64,000 bases of DNA from Candidatus Thalassarchaeum betae (lineage in GTDB: Archaea > Thermoplasmatota > Poseidoniia > Poseidoniales > Thalassarchaeaceae), in assembly GCA_003193925.1 (NCBI GenBank), contig PSPG01000004.1:1-64000 (forward strand), in the 5' to 3' direction. Positions 51,924 to 60,465 of this stretch are shown piece after piece. The notes beneath the pieces were generated by a model that saw nothing but the letters and a program-made list of their open reading frames with translations, searched no databases and was not told the DNA's origin. The number at the start of each line of letters is the position of its first letter. Positions within the stretch are counted from its first letter, which is position 1. The position numbers were made by a program, and so were the translations under genes.

Positions 51924-52784
51924 TTACCCCTTTGAACCTATGAATCTCAGAGTTTCGACATCCATATCTCCTCGCACTAATCCTATCCTCTGGCCCTCCG
52001 ACAGGAACAGGCGTATCCCCTCCCGCCCGTCCGCACCGTAATCGATAGTCCTCTGATTGACGTACATGCCGACGAATTCCCTGTTGGTATCGTCGTCTAT
52101 TCCGCGACCCCATGCCTTAGAGAATTCTAGTGCAGCGTCTGGATCTTCCAGTGAATGCATGATGCTCTCTCTGACATCAGAGGTCAGTTGAACGCACAAT
52201 TCTTCCCCCAGATCCTTCCGGACCACATTCCCCCCCAGGGGCAGAGGAAGGCCCGTAGTCTCGTTCCACCAAACTCCTAGATCCAGCACCAGATGGACAC
52301 CGTCTTTAGCCCAAGTCAGTTGCCTCTCGTGAATGATCAATCCGACCTCATACTCGCCTTTCAACACCCGGGGTAGTATCTCATCAAAGGGGACGACCTT
52401 GACTCTAACATCGCCCCAGGCCAACCTCAAAGCTAGGTATGCACTGGTACCCAATCCGGGAATTGCGATTTTCTTCCGCTTTGCCTCGTCCTCATTAAGC
52501 ACGGTCTTTGAGATCAGAATAGGACCATATCCCTCTCCCATCGAAGCACCACAGTTCATGAGGTGATATCGATCTGAAATTCTGGGGAATGAATGTATGC
52601 TGACCGCGGAAATTTCGTACCTGCCCTCAAGTGCATGTCGATTCAGTGTCTCGATATCCAGAAGCACGTGCTCGTAACTCCTTCCGGGTGTCTCGAGCGA
52701 GCCTGAGGTCAAAGCGTGGAACATGAATGCATCATCGGGATCAGGAGAGTGCCCAACGCGAATTCTCCTGCTCTCGTCCTGCAC
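51924..52784 (-). CDS. mqnD: 1,4-dihydroxy-6-naphthoate synthase MqnD
   Basis: Futalosine-pathway enzyme converting cyclic dehypoxanthine futalosine to 1,4-dihydroxy-6-naphthoate. The N-terminal GHSPDPDDAFMFHAL (residues 11-25), DIETLNRHALEGRYEISAVS and GLIIHERQLTW (with the catalytic His near 155) are family signatures. 286 residues from GTG 52784. It is convergent to mqnA, so the three mqn genes touch but belong to two transcripts. MqnC and MqnB are not in the window. Confidence 0.92.
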   Translation of the reverse strand: MQDESRRIRVGHSPDPDDAFMFHALTSGSLETPGRSYEHVLLDIETLNRHALEGRYEISAVSIHSFPRISDRYHLMNCGASMGEGYGPILISKTVLNEDEAKRKKIAIPGLGTSAYLALRLAWGDVRVKVVPFDEILPRVLKGEYEVGLIIHERQLTWAKDGVHLVLDLGVWWNETTGLPLPLGGNVVRKDLGEELCVQLTSDVRESIMHSLEDPDAALEFSKAWGRGIDDDTNREFVGMYVNQRTIDYGADGREGIRLFLSEGQRIGLVRGDMDVETLRFIGSKG

Positions 52785-52875
52785 GCGTCAGCGAACGGAG
52801 ATCAGTTGAAAACGGCTCCGAGAGGGAATCCACAGTTAGGCAACAGTCAATAGATACCAGTTCTCGCATTCGTCC

Positions 52876-53070
52876 ATGCCAGATGCCTCAAAACTATCTA
52901 CAGCTACAGGTCAATTGGGGCCGGTTTGCGCATTTACTGGAAAAGCACTCACATTCGCGGAGGCTATAGTGCTCGATAACCAATTCGTATGCTGGGAGGC
53001 CTATATCGAACTGACTGGAGCGAAACCGGCCACAGAAGGCAGGGAAATCGTGCAACTCGACCTCGATTGA
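52876..53070 (+). CDS. Small protein with two cysteines, unknown
   Basis: A 64-residue reading frame from ATG 52876 that fills the gap between the divergent mqnD start and the primase gene. PVCAFTGKALTFAEAIVLDN and FVCWEAYIELTG look like a folded small domain. No family was recognised. Support is the coherent amino acid composition and lack of any other gene in this stretch; it could still be spurious. Confidence 0.45.
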   Translation: MPDASKLSTATGQLGPVCAFTGKALTFAEAIVLDNQFVCWEAYIELTGAKPATEGREIVQLDLD

Positions 53071-53108
53071 CTCCACATGTTCATTTGCCGTGCCATAATC
53101 GGGTATGT

Positions 53109-54320
53109 ATGGTCGAGGGTTGGAGCCGTTTCGCACTCCGTTTCGCTGAATATTACCAATCCCTTGCGGTTGAAGACCTGTGGGGGCCTCCCCGGTTCCG
53201 TTCTCGTGAATGGATGTTCATCCCATGGGGCAGCAGGCCACCGGACAGACATCGCGGATTTTCCGACAAGAGGGAGTTGTTGCGCTACCTTCATCAGAAA
53301 GCCCCCCATTCTTGCTTCCACAGTACAGCATATTACAACGACCCCTCTGATAGGAATATGGCTGACAAGGGTTGGCTGGGAGCCGACCTGATATTCGATT
53401 TGGATGGAGATCACCTTCCGGGCGTATCTGACAGCGACTTTCCACAAATGATCGACTTGGTGCAAGAGCAGGCTTGGCGGTTGTGGTCGGAATTCTTAGA
53501 ACCTGAATTTGGATTCAGCGAGGATCACGCGCAGTTCACATTCTCCGGCCACAGAGGGTTCCACATTCATGTGCGCGAGCCGAAATATCTTCAATTGGAC
53601 TCCAATGCCAGGAGGCAGTTGGTCAACTACATCAGAGGGCAAGGAGTTAACGTCCAAGATGTGATGTCCGGTAGCGAATCGGGGTGGAAGTCTAGAGTGG
53701 AGTCAGGAATCGAAGGCGTGCTTCTCAAACTTCGAGCTATATCAGATGACTCTCCCGAGAAGTCCAAGCTGCTTACCGAGCAACATGAGATAATGTCCCA
53801 GAGGATACGCCACCCCGATTGCTCGGTGAAATCATGCAGTAAGACCAAGCTCCGAGAGTTGGCTGAACAGGCTCAGGATGAGGACAGGATACAGCGTCTG
53901 AGGAATGATTTCAGCCTCAGGGTCTTCCCAGGCAACAACACGGCGATTTTTTGGGAATTAGTCAAAGGCGACTCTTCTGTCGTACTAGGGAATGCTGGTG
54001 AGACCGATGAGAATGTCACAGTTGATATCAAGAGAGTCATCAGATGGATGGGAAGCCTTCATGGCAAGAGTGGTCTGCGCGTCACTGAAATACCGTTAAA
54101 CAGACTCGATCCAGATGCCTCAGATGCCTTTGATCCACTCCGTGAGGCTGTGGTTTTCCGCGGCAACGGTTCCATGAAGGTAGAATTAACGATGGATGAT
54201 GTCACCGCACGTATCTCGGATACAGAGGTAGAAGGCGGCACCGGGGATATTTTCGTTGTACCAGAGTCCATGGCCACGTTCCTCTCGTTAAAGGGCTGGG
54301 GCAGAGTGCTAAGCACCTGA
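53109..54320 (+). CDS. priS: DNA primase small (catalytic) subunit PriS
   Basis: Archaeo-eukaryotic primase that starts DNA synthesis with RNA or DNA primers. The catalytic acidic pair is in DLIFDLDGDH (Asp97, Asp99), the SGHRGFHIHV motif (about residues 152-161) binds the nucleotide, and a third acidic residue is expected in the LRVTEIPLNRLDP region. Four Cys/His residues at HPDCSVKSC may form the zinc knob. ATG 53109 gives 403 residues; the frame is open upstream but would overlap the small gene. The large subunit PriL is not in the window. Confidence 0.92.
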   Translation: MVEGWSRFALRFAEYYQSLAVEDLWGPPRFRSREWMFIPWGSRPPDRHRGFSDKRELLRYLHQKAPHSCFHSTAYYNDPSDRNMADKGWLGADLIFDLDGDHLPGVSDSDFPQMIDLVQEQAWRLWSEFLEPEFGFSEDHAQFTFSGHRGFHIHVREPKYLQLDSNARRQLVNYIRGQGVNVQDVMSGSESGWKSRVESGIEGVLLKLRAISDDSPEKSKLLTEQHEIMSQRIRHPDCSVKSCSKTKLRELAEQAQDEDRIQRLRNDFSLRVFPGNNTAIFWELVKGDSSVVLGNAGETDENVTVDIKRVIRWMGSLHGKSGLRVTEIPLNRLDPDASDAFDPLREAVVFRGNGSMKVELTMDDVTARISDTEVEGGTGDIFVVPESMATFLSLKGWGRVLST

Positions 54321-54393
54321 CTCCGATATCTTAGGCTCCCTCAATCACAGAATATTGAATAGTGTAGAGGTTCGGAATCGTATTGTGGGGATT

Positions 54394-55140
54394 ATGCCAG
54401 ACGAAGAGGACAACGATCAGGACGTCGGTAATCTCCCCCTTCCTCCCCTCCCGCCTGGCATCACACTGCCCCCTCCTCCGCCGCCTCCGAGGATGGGACT
54501 TGGTGATGATTCGATAATTGATGAAGCCATGGACGAACTGCCATCAATACCGCTCCCAGACGATGAAGAAAGTACCCCCCCATCGGACTTCCAGACTCAA
54601 TGGGAGAAGCGTAGAGCCGCCGACCCCTCCCTCGCTCTCGAGAACAACGATAGCATGTACGGCCACATCGATAGGATAGCTAAAGGAGAAATTGGAACGC
54701 TTCTCGACCGTTTCTCTGACCGTTTTGGCTCAGAATTGGACAGGGAGATTATCGTTCTGAGAAAGAAGCAGCAGCAGGATGTTCGCTCAGTGAAACCCCA
54801 TGTTGAACTGATTCACCCTCCTGCTGGATCCGAAGATTTGATTTCGCAGGATGACACAGAGTCTGAAACAGACGAATTCTCAGAATTCTTCGATGTCGTG
54901 AATAACCTGCTGGGCGATATGCCGGAGGACTTCATAGATTCCTTCGTCCAGTCCGATTCATTCGCTCTCTTCCAGTCTGTCGGTGCCGACCCTTCCGCTA
55001 CCGACGAAGATGCTCGCAGGGAGTTCTTTCTCATGATAAACGCCGAACTTGGCGATTTGCCAGAGGATAAGATAAACGAGTTCGTGGAGTCCCCCGGCTT
55101 CAAATTATTCACCAGAATGGGTGAAATGTACGGAGAGTGA
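54394..55140 (+). CDS. Polyproline-containing protein with duplicated helical motif, unknown
   Basis: A 248-residue acidic, soluble protein. Near the N-terminus is a proline-rich segment with LPLPPLPPG and a run of seven prolines. The C-terminal half contains two copies of a roughly 40-residue motif: FFDVVNNLLGDMPEDFIDSF and FFLMINAELGDLPEDKINEF, each followed by S-x-x-F-x-L-F-x-x-G. A basic stretch (VLRKKQQQDVRSVKP) lies between. No enzyme motif is present. A membrane protein gene starts 4 bp after its stop, so they are likely partners. ATG 54394 was chosen over an upstream TTG. Confidence 0.7.
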   Translation: MPDEEDNDQDVGNLPLPPLPPGITLPPPPPPPRMGLGDDSIIDEAMDELPSIPLPDDEESTPPSDFQTQWEKRRAADPSLALENNDSMYGHIDRIAKGEIGTLLDRFSDRFGSELDREIIVLRKKQQQDVRSVKPHVELIHPPAGSEDLISQDDTESETDEFSEFFDVVNNLLGDMPEDFIDSFVQSDSFALFQSVGADPSATDEDARREFFLMINAELGDLPEDKINEFVESPGFKLFTRMGEMYGE

Positions 55141-55144
55141 ATGC

Positions 55145-55939
55145 GTGGGACTACTCGAGAAGGCAGGCAAGATTCAGAGTGAGGATGAGGCAGTTCCTGC
55201 TGCCGAGGACGACGCTCCAGCCACTGTGGTCCTACCGGATCCCAAACCCGTCAAAGAGAAGTCTGCTAAGAAGTCCAGGTTGCGCAGGGAGAAGAAGCCG
55301 AAGAAAGCGACGAAGGAGAAGAAGGTCCGAACGCCTAGAGTCATGCCCGATGGTTTCGATGCGGCCACTAGAGGTCAAGCAGTTCTCCGTCGATTCGTCG
55401 ATTTCCTAGTCAGCTATGGATGGTCAGTCCCCTTGATTGCGATAACGGCATGGGGATCATATTTCAATCCGACACCGATCGTCATTCTTGGTCTCGCACT
55501 AATGTTCCTCAATCTAGTGGTTGTGCCCAGAAACAGCGGTAGGACCATTGGGAATTGGGTCAGCCGAACCAGTTACGTCAATACTCGCGGAAACTCTCCT
55601 TTCTATGCCTATCCCGCGCTGAAGGGCCTGACTTTCATCTTCGTGATGCTAGGCCTTTTCACCGTTTTCTCTTTCACTTCGCAAGGTATGCCGGAGTCGG
55701 ATCTCGGGAAGGTCGGTACCATCGGTGGAATGCTGGTTCTCTTACCACCACTAGTCGATTGGCTGATGAATAGATTTGGCTCTTCGGATCAAGGTCTGTG
55801 GGAAACCCTGTTTGGAGGGGTCTGGCTCGTTCGAACTACCAAATCTGACGATGCCAAAGGTTTCTGGAAGCGCCTCGAATCCATCGCCGACTACACTGAA
55901 TCGAAGGGTTTACTCGAGGACGAATCGGGCACTGAATGA
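55145..55939 (+). CDS. Membrane protein with long basic N-terminus, unknown
   Basis: A 264-residue protein. The N-terminal 75 residues go from acidic to strongly basic (EKSAKKSRLRREKKPKKATK), a likely cytoplasmic or nucleic-acid-contacting segment. Four or so hydrophobic segments follow (for example SVPLIAITAWGSYF, PIVILGLALMFLNLVVV, GLTFIFVMLGLFTVFSF and GTIGGMLVLLPPLVDWL) and a soluble acidic C-terminus. GTG 55145 sits 4 bp after the previous stop; an ATG at 55121 would overlap the previous gene by 20 bp. No family was recognised. Confidence 0.65.
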   Translation: MGLLEKAGKIQSEDEAVPAAEDDAPATVVLPDPKPVKEKSAKKSRLRREKKPKKATKEKKVRTPRVMPDGFDAATRGQAVLRRFVDFLVSYGWSVPLIAITAWGSYFNPTPIVILGLALMFLNLVVVPRNSGRTIGNWVSRTSYVNTRGNSPFYAYPALKGLTFIFVMLGLFTVFSFTSQGMPESDLGKVGTIGGMLVLLPPLVDWLMNRFGSSDQGLWETLFGGVWLVRTTKSDDAKGFWKRLESIADYTESKGLLEDESGTE

Positions 55940-56998
55940 TTACTCTGACTCAGAATCCTCATACCGCTGCTTGGCTAACGCCCTCATGTCCTCGTGGTGG
56001 AACCCGTTATCAATCGCCTCTTGATCAGATTCGTCTACAATCTCCACTCCCAGCAGCGTTTCTATAACGTCCTCCATAGTAATCAATCCAACGGTTCCTC
56101 CAAAGTCGTCGTTGACGATGAGTAACTGTACCTTATTCTCTAACAGCACATCCAGGGCCTTATCCACCGAGTCATCGTGCCTGCAATGAAAGACCTGACG
56201 AGAAATGCTCTCCATAGAACTGGAGTGGTCATCGACGGCAGCTCTACGAAGAATCTCGTTTCGGAGAACCATTCCTCGCACGTCATCGATGCTTTCCCCG
56301 ATTAGGGGCATGCGTCCATAGATCATTATTGGCATCCTCTCTAACACATCAGAGACGCTCTCCTGCTGGGAGACGGTCGTCATGACGACCCTAGGGGTCA
56401 TTACGTCACTGACCATAATCTCACGAAGACGCAGCAAGTTCTGTATGACGGTCTCTTCATCTTCGTCTATCACGTGAGTCTCCTCAGCTATATCAGCAAG
56501 AACAGCCAATTCGGTTCTGGTCATGGTCTCGCTCTGGGCGGCGGGCAACAATGAGCGGAGAATTTCGATCGGCCGGACAATGGGCCAAAGTGCGATTATC
56601 AATATTCGGAGCACCGTAGCCGATGGCACCGTGAGTCTCCTCCAATACAACGCGCCGATGGTTTTAGGCAGGATCTCACTTAACAGTAGAATCGCGATAG
56701 TCAGTATCGCTGAGGCTACAGCCACACTGTATTCTGGGTACACTTTCTGAACTTCGTATCCGACACCGAGTGCTCCGACGGTATGGGCCGTGGTGTTCAG
56801 AGTAAGTATGGCCGTGAGAGGGCGCTCGGGATCATCCTTGTAGCTAATCCATAATTCGCTGATTTTCGTATGGGTATCTTCCAGAGCCAAAATGTGGCTC
56901 CGCGTAGTAGACAAAAGGACTGCTTCCAATATACTACAGAGGAACGAGGCTCCCAATGCAAGCACTACATAGGAGATTATCAGCGTAAAGTCACCCAA
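55940..56998 (-). CDS. CNNM/CorC-type membrane protein with CBS domains
   Basis: A 352-residue protein of the DUF21-CBS (CorB/CNNM) family, linked to magnesium or cobalt efflux. The DUF21 membrane domain has ASFLCSILEAVLLS, NTTAHTVGALGVG and LLLSEILPKTIGALYWRR. A CBS pair follows, with VSDVMTPRVVMTTV and GGTVGLITMEDVIETLLG. A C-terminal CorC_HlyC domain, common in this family, is absent, so this is the short form. The first codon is TTG 56998, 135 bp from divergent metG. Confidence 0.88.
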   Translation of the reverse strand: MGDFTLIISYVVLALGASFLCSILEAVLLSTTRSHILALEDTHTKISELWISYKDDPERPLTAILTLNTTAHTVGALGVGYEVQKVYPEYSVAVASAILTIAILLLSEILPKTIGALYWRRLTVPSATVLRILIIALWPIVRPIEILRSLLPAAQSETMTRTELAVLADIAEETHVIDEDEETVIQNLLRLREIMVSDVMTPRVVMTTVSQQESVSDVLERMPIMIYGRMPLIGESIDDVRGMVLRNEILRRAAVDDHSSSMESISRQVFHCRHDDSVDKALDVLLENKVQLLIVNDDFGGTVGLITMEDVIETLLGVEIVDESDQEAIDNGFHHEDMRALAKQRYEDSESE

Positions 56999-57092
56999 TT
57001 CTATTGCCTCTTAGAGTCCATCGAGTAGATTTGGACGATAACCACCGGCATACACATTGTGCGGCTCCGATGGCGGGGCGGGGCGATGATGA

Positions 57093-57101
57093 CATAAATA
57101 T
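57093..57101 (+). promoter_or_regulatory. TATA-like box of the metG gene
   Basis: CATAAATAT lies 33-41 bp before GTG 57134 in the 135-bp divergent gap. A GC-rich stretch (GGCGGGGCGGGGCG) lies immediately upstream. Nothing else was recognised in this gap. Confidence 0.5.
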
Positions 57102-57133
57102 GTGGCTCTGCGACATCCAACTAGACCCAGTGG

Positions 57134-59353
57134 GTGTCAACCGTGGACTATGTAGCGATATTTATGGCATGGCCATATGCTAACGGCCCCCTTCATCTGG
57201 GTCATGTTGCTGGAAACTGCCTCCCAGCAGACATCCAATTCAGGTACGAACGAGCCAGAGGGCGGCGGGTACTAATGTGCAGTGGCTCGGATGAGCATGG
57301 CACCCCTATCACCCTGACAGCCGAGGAGGAGGGCACGGAACCTCAGGACATAGTCGATCATTTCCACCAAATCAACAAGAAGGCCCTCATTGACATGGGT
57401 TGCTCGTGGGTCATGGATGTAGATCCCCGTGGTCCTGAGTACGGAGGGGCCCTGTACAACAGGACCTCGGATCCTCGACACAAGGAGCTGGTTAGAGATC
57501 TATTCACCTTAATGTTGGAAGCGAAGATGCTTGAGAGGAAAACGATGCAACAGTATTGCTCGGTCTCCAAGGACGGCTCAATTCGCTTCCTACCAGACAG
57601 GTACGTCGAGGGAGATTGTCCTGTCTGCTCCTTCTCCGGTGCGAGAGGCGACCAATGCGATGACTGTGGAGCGACATACGAAACTCACGAACTCATGAAT
57701 CCCATCTCCAAACTCGATGCAGATGCTAATATTGAAGTTCGTAATACAGACCACCTTTTCTTCAGACTCGATTTGTTCCAGGATTCACTGAATTCGCATT
57801 ACTTGGAACGAAAGGAGGTCTGGAAGCCCAATGTCCGCTCTATGACCAAGAACTGGCTAGACATGGGTCTCAGGCCCCGTGCGGTAACCCGAGACATCGA
57901 TTGGGGGATTGAACTTCCTCTGTCAGGATCTGAATGGGATTCCAAAAGGGTCTACGTCTGGTTCGAAGCCGTTCAGGGGTATTACACATGCGCGCGCATC
58001 TGGGCAGAAAGGTTCGCTGATGAGGCAGGCCATCCAGATGGAGTAGACGCATGGAGGAATTGGTGGACCGTCTCCGAGGATGGTTACGTACCCAAGCACC
58101 TGTACTTCATGGGAAAGGACAACATCCCGTTCCACACTATCATATGGCCTGCCATACTGATGGGGATTAACTCTGCCCAGTCCGGCAACCCAGTCTCCCA
58201 CACCCCTTTGCCCAATGATTTGGTCTTGGAAGCCAATGTCCCGGCCAATGAGTATCTGATGTTGCAAGGCGGCCAATTCAGCAAGAGCAGGAAGCATGCT
58301 GTCTGGTTGCCGTCTTTCCTAGAGAGGTTCGACCCCGACACTTTGCGATATTACCTATCGATCAACATGCCCGAGGGACATGACACTGATTTCAGATGGG
58401 ACGAATTCGTGGATCGTGTCAACAATGAACTCATTGGTACCTACGCCAACTTCGTACATCGGGTGATGACTCTATCCCACAGGCTATCCAATGATGGTTC
58501 GAACCCACTCTCTGACTTCGATTCACCCGACGAACATACAGAAGCACAGTCAATCATCTCCAGACACCTCGAGGATGCCATCCAATCGATGGAACGCCAG
58601 AGGTTCAAAGAAGCACTACGCAGCATCATGAACATCGCTCAATTAGGCAATTCAATACTACAAGAAGCCGCTCCTTGGAAGCACTTGGATGGTGATGATA
58701 CCCCGGAGACGCGGAAATCGCTTTCCTCTCTGGCATTCACTTGGAGAATGTGTCGTGGTCTCGCAGTCACACTGCGCCCCTTCATTCCCTACCAATCAGA
58801 TAGACTGTGGGCGATGCTAAATGAACCATCAGACATCGATAGCATCCTATGGGATGATGCCTTTTCCTATGATTCTCGCCTCGAGTGGAATGTTGATGAA
58901 CCCGCACCCCTCTTCGAGAAGTTAGATCTCGAGGAGATCATTTCCACTGAACAATCATTGGCAGAAATGGAGTCGGACAGCAAGGTCAATGACGTAAGCC
59001 GCCCCCACAATCAACCAGAGAGTGATTACATCGAGTTCGAAGACTTCCTCAAGGTCGAGATGAAGACAGGTAAGATTGTCTCAGTTGAAGACCACCCTGA
59101 TGCCGATACTCTCTATGTGATTATTATCGAAGACGGACCTGATTCGACTAGGACGCTATGTGCCGGATTGAAGGGGATCTACGAGCCCTCGGAACTTGAG
59201 GGATTGAATGTCGTGTACGTAGCTAATCTGAAGCCCCGAAAACTCAGGGGGGTGCTCTCTGAGGGAATGCTTCTGGCCGCAGATGATGGTAAAGGCGGGG
59301 TTTCCGTCCTGACATTGGACGGTGACATGCCACCCGGATCAGTCGTCCGTTGA
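57134..59353 (+). CDS. metG: Methionyl-tRNA synthetase with C-terminal tRNA-binding domain
   Basis: Class I synthetase for methionine. The HIGH motif appears as HLGH in GPLHLGHVAGN (about residues 19-29), the zinc knuckle as CPVC...CDDC, and the KMSKS loop as FSKSR. The last 110 residues (about 630-739) are an EMAP-II/Arc1-like OB-fold tRNA-binding domain (VEMKTGKIVSVEDHPDADTLYV, split), fused as in many bacteria and some archaea. It starts at GTG 57134 behind a TATA-like box. Its 3' end overlaps the convergent tsr3 gene by 15 bp. Confidence 0.96.
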   Translation: MSTVDYVAIFMAWPYANGPLHLGHVAGNCLPADIQFRYERARGRRVLMCSGSDEHGTPITLTAEEEGTEPQDIVDHFHQINKKALIDMGCSWVMDVDPRGPEYGGALYNRTSDPRHKELVRDLFTLMLEAKMLERKTMQQYCSVSKDGSIRFLPDRYVEGDCPVCSFSGARGDQCDDCGATYETHELMNPISKLDADANIEVRNTDHLFFRLDLFQDSLNSHYLERKEVWKPNVRSMTKNWLDMGLRPRAVTRDIDWGIELPLSGSEWDSKRVYVWFEAVQGYYTCARIWAERFADEAGHPDGVDAWRNWWTVSEDGYVPKHLYFMGKDNIPFHTIIWPAILMGINSAQSGNPVSHTPLPNDLVLEANVPANEYLMLQGGQFSKSRKHAVWLPSFLERFDPDTLRYYLSINMPEGHDTDFRWDEFVDRVNNELIGTYANFVHRVMTLSHRLSNDGSNPLSDFDSPDEHTEAQSIISRHLEDAIQSMERQRFKEALRSIMNIAQLGNSILQEAAPWKHLDGDDTPETRKSLSSLAFTWRMCRGLAVTLRPFIPYQSDRLWAMLNEPSDIDSILWDDAFSYDSRLEWNVDEPAPLFEKLDLEEIISTEQSLAEMESDSKVNDVSRPHNQPESDYIEFEDFLKVEMKTGKIVSVEDHPDADTLYVIIIEDGPDSTRTLCAGLKGIYEPSELEGLNVVYVANLKPRKLRGVLSEGMLLAADDGKGGVSVLTLDGDMPPGSVVR

Positions 59354-59884
59354 ATCGGGCATGTCGAAGAATTCCCATTGTATCTGGGACAATTCTGAAT
59401 TTGTCTGTGCTAGGCTGTATGCTTTGAGTGGTTCGTGATTCAGACTGAGAAACTGATTTCCAAAACCGAATGGTCGAATTATGGATCTAGCTTGCTCCCA
59501 TCGACCAAGTAGAATTAGCGATACGCATAGCGCTTCTGCTGTGGATAGCCTACCCGGCTTGCCCCATGACACTGGATTAGCAGCGAGCACTATCGGCAGA
59601 GTCCGATGGTTCAGGCTGGTAATCCAGGAAATCTCGCTAAGTGATTCATTGAGTTGCTTCCAAGAGCAGTCAAGTGCCACTATTGCCGCACCGCGCTCCA
59701 TTAGCGCTCTATCATCAGGACCTAGTAGGACCCCCGAATTGGGATTCAATAGAACCCCCCGCTTGGGGGAGTATTTGGCATCGTAGTGTAAAATGGCGTG
59801 CCCTCTACGTTCCAGTGCCCTTGCCGTACACTTCCTAGCATCGTCCTGATTGAGATGTATGACATGCAAGGGAACGTCAATCAT
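59339..59884 (-). CDS. tsr3: rRNA aminocarboxypropyltransferase Tsr3
   Basis: Homologue of eukaryotic Tsr3, which transfers the 3-amino-3-carboxypropyl group of S-adenosylmethionine to a modified base in helix 31 of small-subunit rRNA. Family blocks are VALDCSWKQLNES, RTLPIVLAANPVSWGKPGRLS (split), STAEALCVSLILLG and FGFGNQFLSLNHEPLKAYS. 181 residues from ATG 59884, which overlaps the aMBF1 stop by 8 bp. It therefore sits in an aMBF1-tsr3 unit. Confidence 0.9.
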   Translation of the reverse strand: MIDVPLHVIHLNQDDARKCTARALERRGHAILHYDAKYSPKRGVLLNPNSGVLLGPDDRALMERGAAIVALDCSWKQLNESLSEISWITSLNHRTLPIVLAANPVSWGKPGRLSTAEALCVSLILLGRWEQARSIIRPFGFGNQFLSLNHEPLKAYSLAQTNSELSQIQWEFFDMPDSTDD

Positions 59885-60392
59885 CGGAGCCCTCCCCAGA
59901 TAGAAATTCATCTAGGGCATCAGCGATTGTGACATTTCTACTCGGTCCACGGCTTACAGCAGTATCGTACTTACCCCTTGGTTTACCGAATAATTCTATG
60001 TCCAGCATCTTCTCTATCTTGGTGAGTAGAGCATCGGTTGGCCTAGAGCCGTTCTCGACTTTCTGCACAGCATTGAGTCTCTCGTTCATGTGCATTGCGA
60101 ATTGCTTCTGATCCCAACCTCTTGAATCTCGAGCTTCGCGGATTCGGACATGGAAATCCGGCATCAGTTCCTTCGACTCACTACGCATTATGTCACCTCG
60201 TGTCGGAGGCCTCCTAGGGGTACTGGTCCACCCCCCTCCTGTAGGAGTGACTCGACTCTTTTTGTAAGGGGATTCATACAAGGAGAGATCCATACGCTCT
60301 ATGCATCTGTTGCATGCATCAACATTGACCTTGGAGACTATGGCTTGACGCGTCGAAACGTTGTCGGTACCGCATAACTCGCAGGTGCCCAT
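59877..60392 (-). CDS. Multiprotein bridging factor 1 homologue aMBF1
   Basis: A 171-residue protein with an N-terminal zinc ribbon (CELCG near residue 4 and CNRC near 28), a basic linker and a Cro/C1-type helix-turn-helix (IREARDSRGWDQKQFAMHMNER, split; about residues 80-135), then the archaeal C-terminal TIADALDEFLSGE. Archaeal MBF1 is associated with ribosomes and transcription. ATG 60392 places the first cysteine at residue 4. It is divergent from PAN across 73 bp. Confidence 0.92.
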   Translation of the reverse strand: MGTCELCGTDNVSTRQAIVSKVNVDACNRCIERMDLSLYESPYKKSRVTPTGGGWTSTPRRPPTRGDIMRSESKELMPDFHVRIREARDSRGWDQKQFAMHMNERLNAVQKVENGSRPTDALLTKIEKMLDIELFGKPRGKYDTAVSRGPSRNVTIADALDEFLSGEGSDD

Positions 60393-60465
60393 GGCAACCG
60401 ATTCCACTCATACGAATTGATTCTTCCGTGGGAACCGTCAAAAGCAGGCATCGACAGTTAATGTC

